This document shows positions 52,980 through 62,588 of a stretch of 64,000 bases of DNA, one piece after another; positions within the stretch are counted from its first letter, which is position 1; every line of letters starts with the position of its first letter. Source of the stretch: Actinomycetota bacterium (GTDB lineage Bacteria; Actinomycetota; Actinomycetes; S36-B12; CAIYMF01). A program made the position numbers and the translations under genes. The DNA lies in assembly GCA_026393115.1 (NCBI GenBank), contig JAPLAU010000030.1:1-64000 (forward strand). The letters run 5' to 3'. The notes under the pieces were generated by a model. That model ran no database searches. It had not been told where the DNA came from and worked only from the letters and a program-made list of their open reading frames with translations.

Positions 52980-54040
52980 GCGCGGTGTCCTTCCAGAATG
53001 CGTTGTACATCGTTGATAGGAAGTGCGGGAACTGTGCGGCCACCGACGCCAGTGACGTCACGCCCTGCAAGCAGTGAGCTCACCACCGCCTCTTCCGTGG
53101 CGTCGACCACGGCCTCAAAATAGGGATCGAATGAGCGACCGTGCAACGGTGCGACGGCACTCGACTCGCCGCGCGCAGCTCGTAACCCGGTCGCGAGTGC
53201 AATCGCGATCTCACCCGATGCGTGATGGGCTGTCGACCCGGAGCGCGCGAGCCCCAGACCCACTCGACGCGCGAGTCGTTCGCAGCCGTGATGATCGATC
53301 GGCGCATCGGTGATGACCACGGCCAGACACGAACCCGCCGGAGGTGGCTGAAGATGTGCGGGCATTCCGAGTTCGGCACCCACCGCAACGCCGTCGATCG
53401 TCAATCGATCCCACTGACCAAAGTTGGTGAGCAGCAGCACGCCCACTGTGTGTCCGTCAGGAAGTATGCGCGACGCGGATCCGATGCCGCCCTTCCAACC
53501 GAAACACACCATGCCCGTGCCAGCGCCGACTGCGCCGAGCGGCGGCGCGTCGCTTGAGCCGACGCTGGCGCGTGCCGCGCTCATCGCCTCAGCGACGTGT
53601 TCATCGTGCACGTGCATCGTTCGCGGATCACTGAGCCATGAGTCATCGCACTCACCCACCGCAGGAATGATGACGTCATCGATTCCGATCGCGGGTTGCT
53701 CACTCATCAGCAGCCGACACGCCGCGTCGTAGACGCGCCCCACCTGCATCGTTGAGGTGAGGAAAATCGGCGTCTCGCATACGCCCCACTCATCGATCTG
53801 TGAACGAGCGGTGAGTTCTCCAGCGCCATTGATGAGTGCGACTCCGGCAGGCACGGGGGAAGCCCAGCAATCGCCGCCAGGATCGATCACCGTGACTCCG
53901 GTGCGCGCAATTCCTCGACCCTGTGGTGGCGCCGCGTCGTCGTACTCAATCGTCGCGTGGCCCACCCCCACCCCCGGCACGTCAAGAATCGAGCGTGTGG
54001 GGCCAGAAGGAAGCGTGCCGATGTCGGCGAGGCGAGCCAT
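52976..54040 (-). CDS. P1-family aminopeptidase (DmpA-like)
   Basis: A 354-residue protein of the DmpA/BapA family, which matures by self-cleavage before a Ser or Thr. LDVPGVGVGHATIEYDD, GVALINGAGELTARSQIDEW, GAVGAGTGMVCFGWKGGIG, and HTVGVLLLTNFGQWDRLT are family motifs; the autocleavage site is expected near the last of these. ATG 54040 (MARLADIG) was taken; a longer frame to 54088 adds an unlikely leader. It is coupled to the CocE gene by a 4-base overlap. Confidence 0.85.
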   Translation of the reverse strand: MARLADIGTLPSGPTRSILDVPGVGVGHATIEYDDAAPPQGRGIARTGVTVIDPGGDCWASPVPAGVALINGAGELTARSQIDEWGVCETPIFLTSTMQVGRVYDAACRLLMSEQPAIGIDDVIIPAVGECDDSWLSDPRTMHVHDEHVAEAMSAARASVGSSDAPPLGAVGAGTGMVCFGWKGGIGSASRILPDGHTVGVLLLTNFGQWDRLTIDGVAVGAELGMPAHLQPPPAGSCLAVVITDAPIDHHGCERLARRVGLGLARSGSTAHHASGEIAIALATGLRAARGESSAVAPLHGRSFDPYFEAVVDATEEAVVSSLLAGRDVTGVGGRTVPALPINDVQRILEGHRA

Positions 54041-54118
54041 GCCCCGATCCTGCCACCAAGTGGATGGAAGTATCTGGCCGTCGCGCATAGTGCTTAAATT
54101 CGGTATGTCCTACTCGCG

Positions 54119-55201
54119 ATGGAAATCACCGTCGTGAAGGTGGTGCTGGTCAACATTCACATGCGCTGCGGAGGCGCTGAACGCGTGATGGCGTGGCTCG
54201 CTAATCAACTGGTCGCTGCGGGCCATAAGGTGACACTTGGAACGTGGTTCGTACCGACGGACGATTTCTATCCGCTTCCACCGGAGGTGAAGCGGGTCGG
54301 AGTGTGGGACTCAACGGACGCCTCTCGCCTCGACTTCCATGTCAGCCGCCTGCGATTCATGCGTAGAGTCCGGCACCTGGCGCGCGATGCCGATGTGGTG
54401 CTCTCATTTCAAACCGACACCAACCTCGCCACCCTGATTGCGACCGTCGGACTGCCCACGCCCGTGGTTGTCTCCGAACGCAGCACACCCATCGCTCTAG
54501 AACAGCGCTGGCGCACGCGATTGATGGGCGGACCGCTCGTGCGTCGCAGGGCTGCGGTGTTCGTCGTACAGACGACCGACATTGCCGAGCGATTCGCGAC
54601 GATGTGGCGAGTGACTGACGCGGTGGTCATTCCGAACGCGCCTGCAATTGAGTTGGCGCCGCCGACCCAACGAGAGAACGTCATTCTCAACGTCGGTCGT
54701 TTTGCTCCGGTGAAAGACCACGCCACGTTGATTCGTGCATGGGCACGTATCGCGTCAGCGCACCCCGCGTGGAAGTTGCGCATCATCGGTGAGGGGCCGC
54801 TGCGCAGCGACATTGACGAACTCATTGAACGTCTCGGTGTCTCCGCGCAGACCGAGATCGTCGACCCGCTGCACGACATCGCTCCGGAATACCGAGCCGC
54901 GTCGATTTTCGCCTTTCCCTCACTGCACGAGGGTTTTCCCAATGCGCTGCTCGAAGCGGCCGCCAGTGGGTGTGCCTGTGTTGCGACGAACTGCCCCGGC
55001 GGTGGTAAGGAGATTCTCGATCAAGGGAGAGCCGGCATTCTCGTTCCCGTGGGCGATGATTGCGCCATGGCCGCCGCCTTGGAGGCACTGATCAACGACC
55101 CCAACTATCGTGAGGACCTCGGCAGGGCTGCCGAGGAGTCGACCAGTCGGTTCACTCAAGAGAAGGTCTTCGCCCAATGGTTGACGGTGCTCGCGCAGTA
55201 G
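54119..55201 (+). CDS. GT4 glycosyltransferase
   Basis: A 360-residue retaining glycosyltransferase. GGAERVMAWLANQLVAAGHK in the N-terminal domain, VIPNAPAIEL, GRFAPVKDHATLIRAWARI, IIGEGPLRSDIDELI, and FPSLHEGFPNALLEAAASGC with the EGFP motif that holds the conserved Glu. It resembles PglH/PimB-like enzymes. It is alone between peptidase and amine genes; the sugar acceptor is unknown. ATG 54119 is used; GTG 54134 is the alternative. Confidence 0.85.
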   Translation: MEITVVKVVLVNIHMRCGGAERVMAWLANQLVAAGHKVTLGTWFVPTDDFYPLPPEVKRVGVWDSTDASRLDFHVSRLRFMRRVRHLARDADVVLSFQTDTNLATLIATVGLPTPVVVSERSTPIALEQRWRTRLMGGPLVRRRAAVFVVQTTDIAERFATMWRVTDAVVIPNAPAIELAPPTQRENVILNVGRFAPVKDHATLIRAWARIASAHPAWKLRIIGEGPLRSDIDELIERLGVSAQTEIVDPLHDIAPEYRAASIFAFPSLHEGFPNALLEAAASGCACVATNCPGGGKEILDQGRAGILVPVGDDCAMAAALEALINDPNYREDLGRAAEESTSRFTQEKVFAQWLTVLAQ

Positions 55202-55249
55202 GGTCGGTACCGGTGGTGTCCGCCCTGTGATTGAACGGAGCAACGCTCG

Positions 55250-57724
55250 ATGACCTTGACGACCGAGACCTCGGCATCCGCACTTCCCTCCCGCGCCCGC
55301 GTGGTGGTGATCGGCGGTGGTGTCATTGGAACGTCGACTCTCTACCACCTCGCTGAGGCCGGCTGGACCGACTCGGTGCTGCTCGAGCGCGACCGGTTGA
55401 CCTCAGGAACCACCTGGCACGCCGCGGGTTTGATGGTGACCTTTGGGTCGACATCGGAGACTTCAACGCGACTGCGCCAGTACACGCGCGATCTGTATGC
55501 GCGACTCGAAGCCGAAACGGGTCTTGCCACCGGCCTCATGCAGGTGGGATTCATCGAAGTTGCCGCTGACGAAGGTCGCCTTGAGGAGTACCGCCGCGTG
55601 TCGGCGTTCAACCGATTGATGGGCGTTGACGTTCAGGAGATCTCGCCGCGCGAGGTAGGCGAGATGTTCCCTCTTGCCCGCACCGACGATTTGCTCGCTG
55701 GTTTCTACGTTGCCGATGACGGTCGTGTGAATCCTGTCGACTGCACGATGTCGATGGCGAAGGGTGCGCGCATGCGCGGCGCACGCATCATCGAGGAATG
55801 CCCGGTGGTCGACGTCATCGTGCGCAACGGCGCTGTTGCCGGTGTGCGTACTCCGATGGGTGACATCGAATGCGATTACGTCATCAACTGCTCGGGCATG
55901 TGGGCGCGCCAACTCGGTGAAAAGTCCGGGGTCACCATTCCGTTGCAGGCAGCTGAGCATTACTACCTGATTACCGAACCGATCGCGGGCGTCGACAAGT
56001 CGTGGCCGGTACTCGAAGATCCGGGCTGCCACGGGTACTACCGCGAAGAGGGCGACGGGCTGATGATCGGCCTATTCGAACCGGTGTGTGCACCATGGAG
56101 TGTCGACGGAATTCCAGATGGCTTCTCGTTCGGCACCCTTGAGCCTGACTGGGACCGTATGGGACCGTACTTGGAACGCGCCATGTCGCGCGTGCCGATC
56201 ACCGCCGACACCGGCATTCGCACCTTCTTCTGCGGCCCTGAATCATTCACCCCCGACCTTGCGCCCGTGGTGGGTGAAGCACCCGAGGTACGCAACTACT
56301 TCGTGGCCGCCGGCTTGAACTCCATCGGCATTCTCACCGGCGGTGGAATGGGTCGCGCGATGGCGCATTGGGTCATCGACGGTGATCCAGGAATCGACAT
56401 CACTGCCATGAACATCGACCGGCTGCACCCATACCAAAGCACTCCGGAATACCGCGCGACGCGCACCGTCGAGTCGCTGGGCATGGTCTACCAGTGCCAT
56501 TACCCAGGACGTTCGATGCAAACCGCGCGCGGTGTGAAGTTGTCACCGGTGCACGAGCGCCTCGTTGAGCAGCGGGCATTCTTCCGTGACGTCAGTGGTT
56601 GGGAAGGTGCTGACTGGTTTGCACCTGAAGGCACCGAACCCGAGCAGGGTGAACTCACGTGGGGTCGTCCGCAGTGGTTCGACCAGTGGCGTGCCGAGCA
56701 TGAGGCGGTGCGCGACGCCGTGGGCCTCATGGACATGTCGTTCATGTCCAAGTTCCTTGTGCAAGGTCGCGACGCGGGCGCGCTACTTGACGAACTGTCG
56801 GCTAACGCTGTCAACGGCGAGAGCGGCGTCATCACCTATACGCAATGGCTCAACGATCGCGGACTCCTCGAAGCCGACCTCACCGTTACCAAACTCGATG
56901 ACGATCGCTTCTGGGTAGTGGCAAGTGATACCGCACATCGCCATGTGCTCACGCGCATGCAGCGACACATCGGTGACCGCCACGTGTTCATCACCGACAT
57001 CACGGGTGCCTACGCGCAACTCAATGTTCAGGGTCCCCGTTCGCGCGAGTTGATGCAGCGGCTCACTTCCGCTGACATGTCCAACGAGGCGTTCCCATTC
57101 CGCGCAGCACGCGAGATCGATCTTGGTTTCGCTCGCGCGTTGTGCATTCGCATCACGTACCTTGGCGAACTCGGGTACGAGTTGTACGTTCCGAGCGAAC
57201 ACGCCCTGCACGTCTACGACCGCATTTCTGAAGCCGGCGCTGACTACGGACTAATGCCGGTCGGCCTCAAGTCGCTCGCCAGCCTGCGCATGGAAAAGGG
57301 CTACCGCGACTACGGCCACGACATCGACAACACCGACTCGGTGCTCGAAGCCGGACTCGGTTTCGCGGTGGCACTCGATAAGCCAGGCGGCTTCATCGGA
57401 CGTGATGCGGTGATGGCGCGCAAGGCCGAAGGGGCATTGCGCAAGCGACTGCTTCAGGTGCAGGTCACTGACCCCGAACCGCTGATGTTCCACGCCGAAC
57501 CGGTACTGCGCAACGGAGTTCCGGTGGGCTACATTCGTGCCGCATCGTATGGTTTCACGCTCGGTGGCGCAGTGGGACTCGCGATGATCGAGGCTGATGA
57601 ACCCATCGATACAGCATGGATCGATGCGGGGGAGTGGACGGTGGAGATCGCAGGGCAGGTGTATCCGGCGATCGCGTCGCTCAAGCCGTTGTACGACCCG
57701 ACGAACGCGAGGATTCGCGCGTAG
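55250..57724 (+). CDS. Flavin-GcvT fusion, dimethylglycine/sarcosine dehydrogenase-like (copy 2)
   Basis: An 824-residue paralogue of the protein at 39981. RVVVIGGGVIGTSTLYHLAE, then SGTTWHAAGLMVTFGS with the probable flavin His, CGMWARQLGEKSG-type SGMWARQLGEKSGVT, and YFVAAGLNSIGILTGGGMG in the flavin half; LGELGYELYVPSEHALHVY and SLRMEKGYRDYGHDID in the GcvT half. It stands alone here, 48 bases after the GT4 gene. Its 3' end runs 44 bases into the gene on the other strand. Confidence 0.88.
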   Translation: MTLTTETSASALPSRARVVVIGGGVIGTSTLYHLAEAGWTDSVLLERDRLTSGTTWHAAGLMVTFGSTSETSTRLRQYTRDLYARLEAETGLATGLMQVGFIEVAADEGRLEEYRRVSAFNRLMGVDVQEISPREVGEMFPLARTDDLLAGFYVADDGRVNPVDCTMSMAKGARMRGARIIEECPVVDVIVRNGAVAGVRTPMGDIECDYVINCSGMWARQLGEKSGVTIPLQAAEHYYLITEPIAGVDKSWPVLEDPGCHGYYREEGDGLMIGLFEPVCAPWSVDGIPDGFSFGTLEPDWDRMGPYLERAMSRVPITADTGIRTFFCGPESFTPDLAPVVGEAPEVRNYFVAAGLNSIGILTGGGMGRAMAHWVIDGDPGIDITAMNIDRLHPYQSTPEYRATRTVESLGMVYQCHYPGRSMQTARGVKLSPVHERLVEQRAFFRDVSGWEGADWFAPEGTEPEQGELTWGRPQWFDQWRAEHEAVRDAVGLMDMSFMSKFLVQGRDAGALLDELSANAVNGESGVITYTQWLNDRGLLEADLTVTKLDDDRFWVVASDTAHRHVLTRMQRHIGDRHVFITDITGAYAQLNVQGPRSRELMQRLTSADMSNEAFPFRAAREIDLGFARALCIRITYLGELGYELYVPSEHALHVYDRISEAGADYGLMPVGLKSLASLRMEKGYRDYGHDIDNTDSVLEAGLGFAVALDKPGGFIGRDAVMARKAEGALRKRLLQVQVTDPEPLMFHAEPVLRNGVPVGYIRAASYGFTLGGAVGLAMIEADEPIDTAWIDAGEWTVEIAGQVYPAIASLKPLYDPTNARIRA

Positions 57725-58217
57725 CACTGCTCGCGATCACGGTGACGAGCGCGCCCGACTCGGTGCGTGCCATCACGCCAAGGATCGAGTAGCCGAATTC
57801 CGGTGCCAACGTCTCCAGGGCTAGTTGCCATCGACGGTCGAGGTCGTTGACTGCCGTGTTGCCGAGGCGATGGTGAATCAGGCCGACACTGAACGGTGCG
57901 CCAACGTCGCGTATCTCGTCGAGGTGCATGCCGAACCTGCCGACGAGCAGTGCGCAGTCTTCGAATGTCGGCTCCGGCGGTGCATCGGGAACGACGACCA
58001 GCGCGGGAGGTTGGCCCGGGCCGAGATTCGCGATCAAGACGACTGAACCCTGGCGCCTGTCACGAACCGAGATGTTGTCGGCGACAAAGCGCAGTGGATC
58101 GGCGTCTGCTGCGGCCCGCAATTCGTCGGGCGAGAGGTGACCCCAGCGGCGCTCGGCCGCTGCGAAGTCGTCGTAGGGGGTGTGCGTGTGTCCGCTCATG
58201 CGGTGGTGGTTGCTCAT
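57681..58217 (-). CDS. Conserved-looking protein of unknown function
   Basis: A 178-residue soluble protein: PYDDFAAAERRWGHLSPDEL, then GSVVLIANLGPGQPPALVVV, VGAPFSVGLIHHRLGNTAV, and FGYSILGVMARTESGALVTV. I do not recognise the family. It is His-rich at the very N-terminus. The start at 58217 and the end overlap the opposite flavin-GcvT gene by 44 bases, longer than any other overlap in the window. A 9-base palindrome lies 22-50 bases upstream. Codon use looks normal, so I treat it as real. Confidence 0.55.
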   Translation of the reverse strand: MSNHHRMSGHTHTPYDDFAAAERRWGHLSPDELRAAADADPLRFVADNISVRDRRQGSVVLIANLGPGQPPALVVVPDAPPEPTFEDCALLVGRFGMHLDEIRDVGAPFSVGLIHHRLGNTAVNDLDRRWQLALETLAPEFGYSILGVMARTESGALVTVIASSATRESSRSSGRTTA

Positions 58218-58239
58218 GAAGTCAGCGTGGACGCTGTCG

Positions 58240-58267
58240 CCTGTGGACAGTGCGAGCAGTCCACAGG
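58240..58267. promoter_or_regulatory. Palindromic operator between the unknown gene and the Acr3 gene
   Basis: CCTGTGGAC (58240-58248) and GTCCACAGG (58259-58267) form a perfect 9-base inverted repeat with a 10-base spacer. It lies 23 bases before the divergent unknown gene (58217) and 220 bases before the arsenite pump gene. It may bind a dimeric regulator of either gene. The rest of the 268-base gap holds no other strong signal. Confidence 0.5.
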
Positions 58268-58485
58268 GCAGGTGCGGTAGAAGCGAGGAGCCGGCCGCGG
58301 CGAAGGCGCGTGCGAGCGGGTGACTTCCGAGTGGGCTACTTCATTGATGACAGTCGAGTGACAGTGTGGGTGTTGCGGGTGGCACATCGACGCGAGGTGT
58401 GTCAGCGCTGATGGGTTCGCCGGTCGCCTAGTGGGTTGAGGGACCAGAATGCAAGGGTTGGAGTTTCACTGCCTGAGGAGTCTGC

Positions 58486-59553
58486 GTGCCGGTTGAGCAA
58501 GAAGCAGTACTTGGCCGTTTGTCACGGCTCGATCGTTTCTTGCCCGTGTGGATTTTGCTCGCGATGGCAGGAGGACTCCTGCTCGGCAAGTTTGTGCCAG
58601 GTGTTCAGAGCGCGCTGGACGCGGTGAAGATCGGGCAGACATCACTTCCGATTGCGCTGGGTCTGCTGCTAATGATGTACCCAGTGTTGGCGAAGGTGCG
58701 CTACGAGGACATGGGTCATGTCACCGGTGACCGAAAGCTGCTGTGGCTGTCGCTGCTACTGAACTGGGTCATCGGACCGTTGTTGATGTTTGCGCTCGCG
58801 TGGTTCTTTCTGGCCGATCAGCCGGCATTCCGAACTGGACTCATCGTCATTGGACTCGCGCGATGTATTGCGATGGTGCTGATCTGGAATGACCTCGCAT
58901 GTGGTGACGGTGAGGCGGCCGCGTTGCTGGTGGCCATCAACTCGGTGTTCCAAATTCTTGCGTACGCGTTGCTCGGCACCTTCTATTTGCGCATCCTTCC
59001 TGGTTGGCTCGGCCTCGATACGCAAGACGTGCAGTTCTCAACCTGGGAAATCACGAAGGCGGTGCTGATCTTCCTCGGAATTCCACTCGCGGCGGGTTAC
59101 CTGACGCGGCGCATTGGTCTGCGCACCAAGGGGCGCGAGTGGTACGACACCGTCTTCATTCCGCGCATCTCGCCATGGGCGTTGTACGGGTTGCTGTTCA
59201 CCATCGTGGTGATGTTCTCGCTGCAGGGTGATGCGATTCTTTCCGATCCTTGGGCGGTCGTGAGCATTGCGATTCCGTTGCTCGCGTACTTCGCGATCAT
59301 GTGGGGTGCGTCGTTCGTACTGGGTGCGCGCTCGAAGTTGGGCTATCCCAAAACGGCGACGCTTGCGTTCACTGCAGCGGGAAACAACTTCGAACTCGCC
59401 ATCGCCGTGTGCATCGGTGTGTGGGGAGTGACGTCTGGTCAGGCACTTGCGGGCGTTGTTGGACCGCTGATTGAAGTTCCCGCGCTGGTTGCTTTGGTGT
59501 ACGTGTCGCTGTGGGCGAAGCGTCGTTGGTTCAACTCTTCGTCAGTGAGCTGA
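58486..59553 (+). CDS. Acr3-type arsenite efflux permease
   Basis: A 355-residue, 10-span carrier of the BASS/Acr3 family that pumps arsenite (and possibly antimonite) out. The hallmark ARCIAMVLIWNDLACGDGEA holds the essential Cys and the conserved substrate region; LPIALGLLLMMYPVLAKVR and AAGNNFELAIAVCIGVWG are also typical. GTG start behind GAGGAG. No ArsR or ArsC gene is adjacent. It converges with the peroxiredoxin gene and overlaps it by 23 bases. Confidence 0.92.
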   Translation: MPVEQEAVLGRLSRLDRFLPVWILLAMAGGLLLGKFVPGVQSALDAVKIGQTSLPIALGLLLMMYPVLAKVRYEDMGHVTGDRKLLWLSLLLNWVIGPLLMFALAWFFLADQPAFRTGLIVIGLARCIAMVLIWNDLACGDGEAAALLVAINSVFQILAYALLGTFYLRILPGWLGLDTQDVQFSTWEITKAVLIFLGIPLAAGYLTRRIGLRTKGREWYDTVFIPRISPWALYGLLFTIVVMFSLQGDAILSDPWAVVSIAIPLLAYFAIMWGASFVLGARSKLGYPKTATLAFTAAGNNFELAIAVCIGVWGVTSGQALAGVVGPLIEVPALVALVYVSLWAKRRWFNSSSVS

Positions 59554-60013
59554 TTTCTTTGGCGAGAGTGTCGACGCTGTCGAACTTCAAGCCGAGGAAC
59601 GACACGTTCTTCCAACGCAGTACGCCATCGGCGTCGACGAGGAATGTCGAACGACGCAGGCCGAGTCCGGGGACTCCGATTCCGTACGCATTCACGACGC
59701 CGCGCCCCACGTCGGCAAGTAGCGGAAAGGTGAGTGATTCCTTGCGGGCGAACCGTTCGTGGCTGTCGAGATCTTGCGGGCTGATGCCCCAGACCTGCGC
59801 GCCGAGTGCATTGAACTGTTCGAGTTCATTGGAGTACGCGCACATTTGCTTGGTGCACACGGGAGTTTCGTCGCCGGGGTAGAACGCCAGCACGATGGGT
59901 GCACCGCGGTGCTGCGAGAGGGTGAAGTCACTGCGTTCGGCGGTGCCATCGCGTAGGACGAGTCCTGGCAACGTGAAGTCTGGAGCTTGCTGGCCGATCG
60001 CGGGTCCTGCCAC
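59531..60013 (-). CDS. Bcp/PrxQ-type peroxiredoxin
   Basis: A 160-residue thioredoxin-fold peroxidase. FYPGDETPVCTKQMCAYSNE holds the peroxidatic Cys and a second Cys five residues later, the C-x4-C arrangement of Bcp-type enzymes. APDFTLPGLVLRDG is the N-terminal family start. GTG at 60013 with an ideal AAGGAGGAACC site was chosen; the much longer upstream frame is a shadow. It reduces peroxides and overlaps the arsenite pump at the 3' end. Confidence 0.9.
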   Translation of the reverse strand: MAGPAIGQQAPDFTLPGLVLRDGTAERSDFTLSQHRGAPIVLAFYPGDETPVCTKQMCAYSNELEQFNALGAQVWGISPQDLDSHERFARKESLTFPLLADVGRGVVNAYGIGVPGLGLRRSTFLVDADGVLRWKNVSFLGLKFDSVDTLAKEISSLTKS

Positions 60014-60053
60014 GGTTCCTCCTTGGGTTCTTGCCAGTGTCACACCGTGCAGG

Positions 60054-60884
60054 TCAGTCGGCGAGTCGACGCATGAGCGATTCCTGAACAGCTGAGGCGA
60101 CCAGAGTGCCGTCGGCGGTGAAGAACTGGCCGAGGTTGAGCCCACGACCGCCGCCTGCCACGGGTGATCCGTGCACGAAAAGAAGCCATTCGTCGGCGCG
60201 GAAGTCGCGGTGGAACCACATCGCGTGGTCAAGGGAGGTGATCGACATTCCGGGGTTTGCTTCGTAGCCGCCGTGCTTCATCAGTGCGGCGCCCGCGAGT
60301 CGAAGATCGGAGATGTAGGTGAGTGCGCAGTTGTGTACGCGCTGGTCGGCCGGCATCTCTCCCTGCACGCGCACCCAGAGGCCGCCTTCAAAGCGACCGT
60401 GAGTGTCGTCGCGCACTGCATCTGCCGGAATCTCGCGAGCTTCGATCAGAGTTCCACCGGCATCTTCGGTTGCGGCGTCGAGCCAGCGCATGTCGAGCAC
60501 GGGGCAGTCGTCGGGCGCGGGGACGTGGGGAGCCTCGGGCTGATGCTCGGGTCCATCTTCGGAAATGGCGAAGGATGCGCTCAAAACGAATATGACTTCG
60601 CCGTATTGAACGGCTTGAACTCGGCGAGTGGTGAACGAGCGGCCGTCGCGTGGTCGGTCGACGAGGTAGACGATCGGGTCGGTGGTGCGGCCAGGGCGCA
60701 GGAAGTACGCGTGCAATGAGTCAAGCCCTCGATCGGGATCTTCGACGGTGATTCCGGCGGCCGTGAGCGCTTGCGCGGCGACGTGTCCGCCGAAGACGCG
60801 CAGGGGAGCCCCCGCGTGGCAACTTCCGGTGAAGATGTCGCGGTCGACGCGTTCGAGGGCAAGTAGATCGGTGAACGAGCTCAT
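60054..60884 (-). CDS. tesB: Acyl-CoA thioesterase II (TesB)
   Basis: A 276-residue double-hotdog thioesterase: GVFGGHVAAQALTAAG-like RVFGGHVAAQALTAA, LHAYFLRPGRTTDPIVYLVD, RSFTTRRVQAVQYGEVIFVL, ALTYISDLRLAGAAL, and FRADEWLLFVHGSPVAGGGR with SLDHAMWFHRD. It hydrolyses medium and long acyl-CoAs. Start at ATG 60884 (MSSFTDLL). Confidence 0.9.
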   Translation of the reverse strand: MSSFTDLLALERVDRDIFTGSCHAGAPLRVFGGHVAAQALTAAGITVEDPDRGLDSLHAYFLRPGRTTDPIVYLVDRPRDGRSFTTRRVQAVQYGEVIFVLSASFAISEDGPEHQPEAPHVPAPDDCPVLDMRWLDAATEDAGGTLIEAREIPADAVRDDTHGRFEGGLWVRVQGEMPADQRVHNCALTYISDLRLAGAALMKHGGYEANPGMSITSLDHAMWFHRDFRADEWLLFVHGSPVAGGGRGLNLGQFFTADGTLVASAVQESLMRRLAD

Positions 60885-60998
60885 GCGCTCATCCTGCCGG
60901 GAACGCGATTCTCGGTCTCCTTGGGTACCGAAAACTGCCTCTATGCGTGCTGAATGTCCCCCCATGCGGAAAAAGGGCGGAAACAGTGAGGGGGTCGG

Positions 60999-62588
60999 TT
61001 ACGGGCGGCGGTCCTTGAGGACTTGCTGTGAGACGAAGCGACCCGGTCCGCCACTGACGCAACCGCCGGGGTGGGTTCCTGATCCGCCCTGGTAGTAGCC
61101 CTCGATCGGCGTGCGGTAGTCGGTGTAACCCGGTGCCGGTCGGAAGATCCACGTCTGCGGTGCCAGGTACTCGCCACCGTAGATGTTGCCTTCGGAGAGT
61201 CCGGTGATGCGCTCGATGTCGAGCGGGGTGACCACCTCGCGCTGCAGCACGAGATCGTCGAAGCCCGGGAAGAATGACGCGAGGGTGCGCTGCGCGGCGT
61301 CGCCGAGGTTCTCGCGCTCGGTTTCCCAATCGCTGCCCTTGAGTTCGTAGGGCGTGTACATGGTGAAGCACGACATCACGTGCTTGCCGGGAGGTGCCAT
61401 GTCGGGGGCGAGGAATGACTGAATGCAGCAGTCGAGGTAGGGGCGGTCGGAGTACCAGCCGTACTTGCCCTGATCGAATGCGCGTTCGAGATATTCAATC
61501 GACGGACCAATGTTGATGAACCCCCGGTACTGATCGGTGCGATCACCGAGGGCGGGGAAACGCGGCGCGGCGTCGAGTGCAAAGTTCACCTTCGACGCGG
61601 TGCCTTGGAAGCGGTAGCGCTCAACGGCTTCGACCAGATCGTTGGGCAATTCGCGTGAGTCGACGAGCTCGAGGAAGGTGTGGCGCGGATCGAGGGCGCT
61701 GATGACCACCGGTGCGTGGAATTCGGTGCCGTCGTCGAGTACCACGCCGGTGGCCCGACCGTTATCGACCAACACGTGATTGACGCGTGAGTTCAAGCGA
61801 ATCTCGGCGCCGTAAGCCTCAGCGGCCCGACCAATGACCTGCGTGACGCCACCGTTGCCGCCCTTGTGGAATGACCAGCTGCCGATGTTGCCGTCGTGCT
61901 CGCCCACTGCGAGCAGCAGGTACACCAGGCCAGAGCCTTGTGACATCGGACCAACCTTGGTACCGATGATTCCGCTCGATGCCAGGTGTCCCTTGATGAC
62001 ATCGCTTTCGAAGTAGTCATCAAGGAAGTCGGCGATGCTGCCGGTGAGTAGACGCACGGTGTCGTGCACGACCTTCTTGTCGCCCGACCCCAGATGCTGC
62101 AGCAGCCAGGTGATCTCGGCCTTATCTTCGGGATCTCCGCTGAACAGGTTGGGCGGCATACGGTCGAACAGGGGCTTGACGTACTGCATTACCCGCGAGA
62201 TGTCGTGATCGTAACGTTCGGTGGCGTCGGCGTCGCGTGGCGAGTGGCGTGCGATCTCGCGCAGGTTGGCGTCATGGTCGGGTCCCATGAGCAGGTAGTC
62301 GCCGTTCTCCATCGGGCAGAACGTGGTGGGCATCTCGAGCGGCATGAACCCGAATTTCACGAGTTCAAGTTCCTGAATGACTTCCGGTCGCAGCAGGCTC
62401 AGGCCATAGCTGAACGTCGTGAACTGGAAGCCCGGGCGAAGTTCTTCAGTAATTGCCGCACCACCCACGAGGTGACGCTGCTCGAGGATCAGTGTGCGCA
62501 AGCCGTCCTTGGCGAGGTACGCGCCGGCGGTGAGGCCGTTGTGTCCGCCCCCGACCACGATCGCGTCGTACTGGTTGCCCTCGCTCAT
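60999..62588 (-). CDS. Phytoene-desaturase/PYROXD2-like FAD oxidoreductase
   Basis: A 529-residue flavoprotein: DAIVVGGGHNGLTAGAYLAK, LEQRHLVGGAAITEELRPGF, GGNGGVTQVIGRAAEAYGAE, and the C-terminal GGSGTHPGGCVSGGPGRFVS, which closes the FAD site as in carotenoid desaturases and PYROXD2. It has no carotenoid-pathway neighbours. It overlaps the upstream GcvT-like gene by ATGA, so the natural reading is an amine or methyl-transfer partner. Substrate unknown. Confidence 0.85.
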   Translation of the reverse strand: MSEGNQYDAIVVGGGHNGLTAGAYLAKDGLRTLILEQRHLVGGAAITEELRPGFQFTTFSYGLSLLRPEVIQELELVKFGFMPLEMPTTFCPMENGDYLLMGPDHDANLREIARHSPRDADATERYDHDISRVMQYVKPLFDRMPPNLFSGDPEDKAEITWLLQHLGSGDKKVVHDTVRLLTGSIADFLDDYFESDVIKGHLASSGIIGTKVGPMSQGSGLVYLLLAVGEHDGNIGSWSFHKGGNGGVTQVIGRAAEAYGAEIRLNSRVNHVLVDNGRATGVVLDDGTEFHAPVVISALDPRHTFLELVDSRELPNDLVEAVERYRFQGTASKVNFALDAAPRFPALGDRTDQYRGFINIGPSIEYLERAFDQGKYGWYSDRPYLDCCIQSFLAPDMAPPGKHVMSCFTMYTPYELKGSDWETERENLGDAAQRTLASFFPGFDDLVLQREVVTPLDIERITGLSEGNIYGGEYLAPQTWIFRPAPGYTDYRTPIEGYYQGGSGTHPGGCVSGGPGRFVSQQVLKDRRP

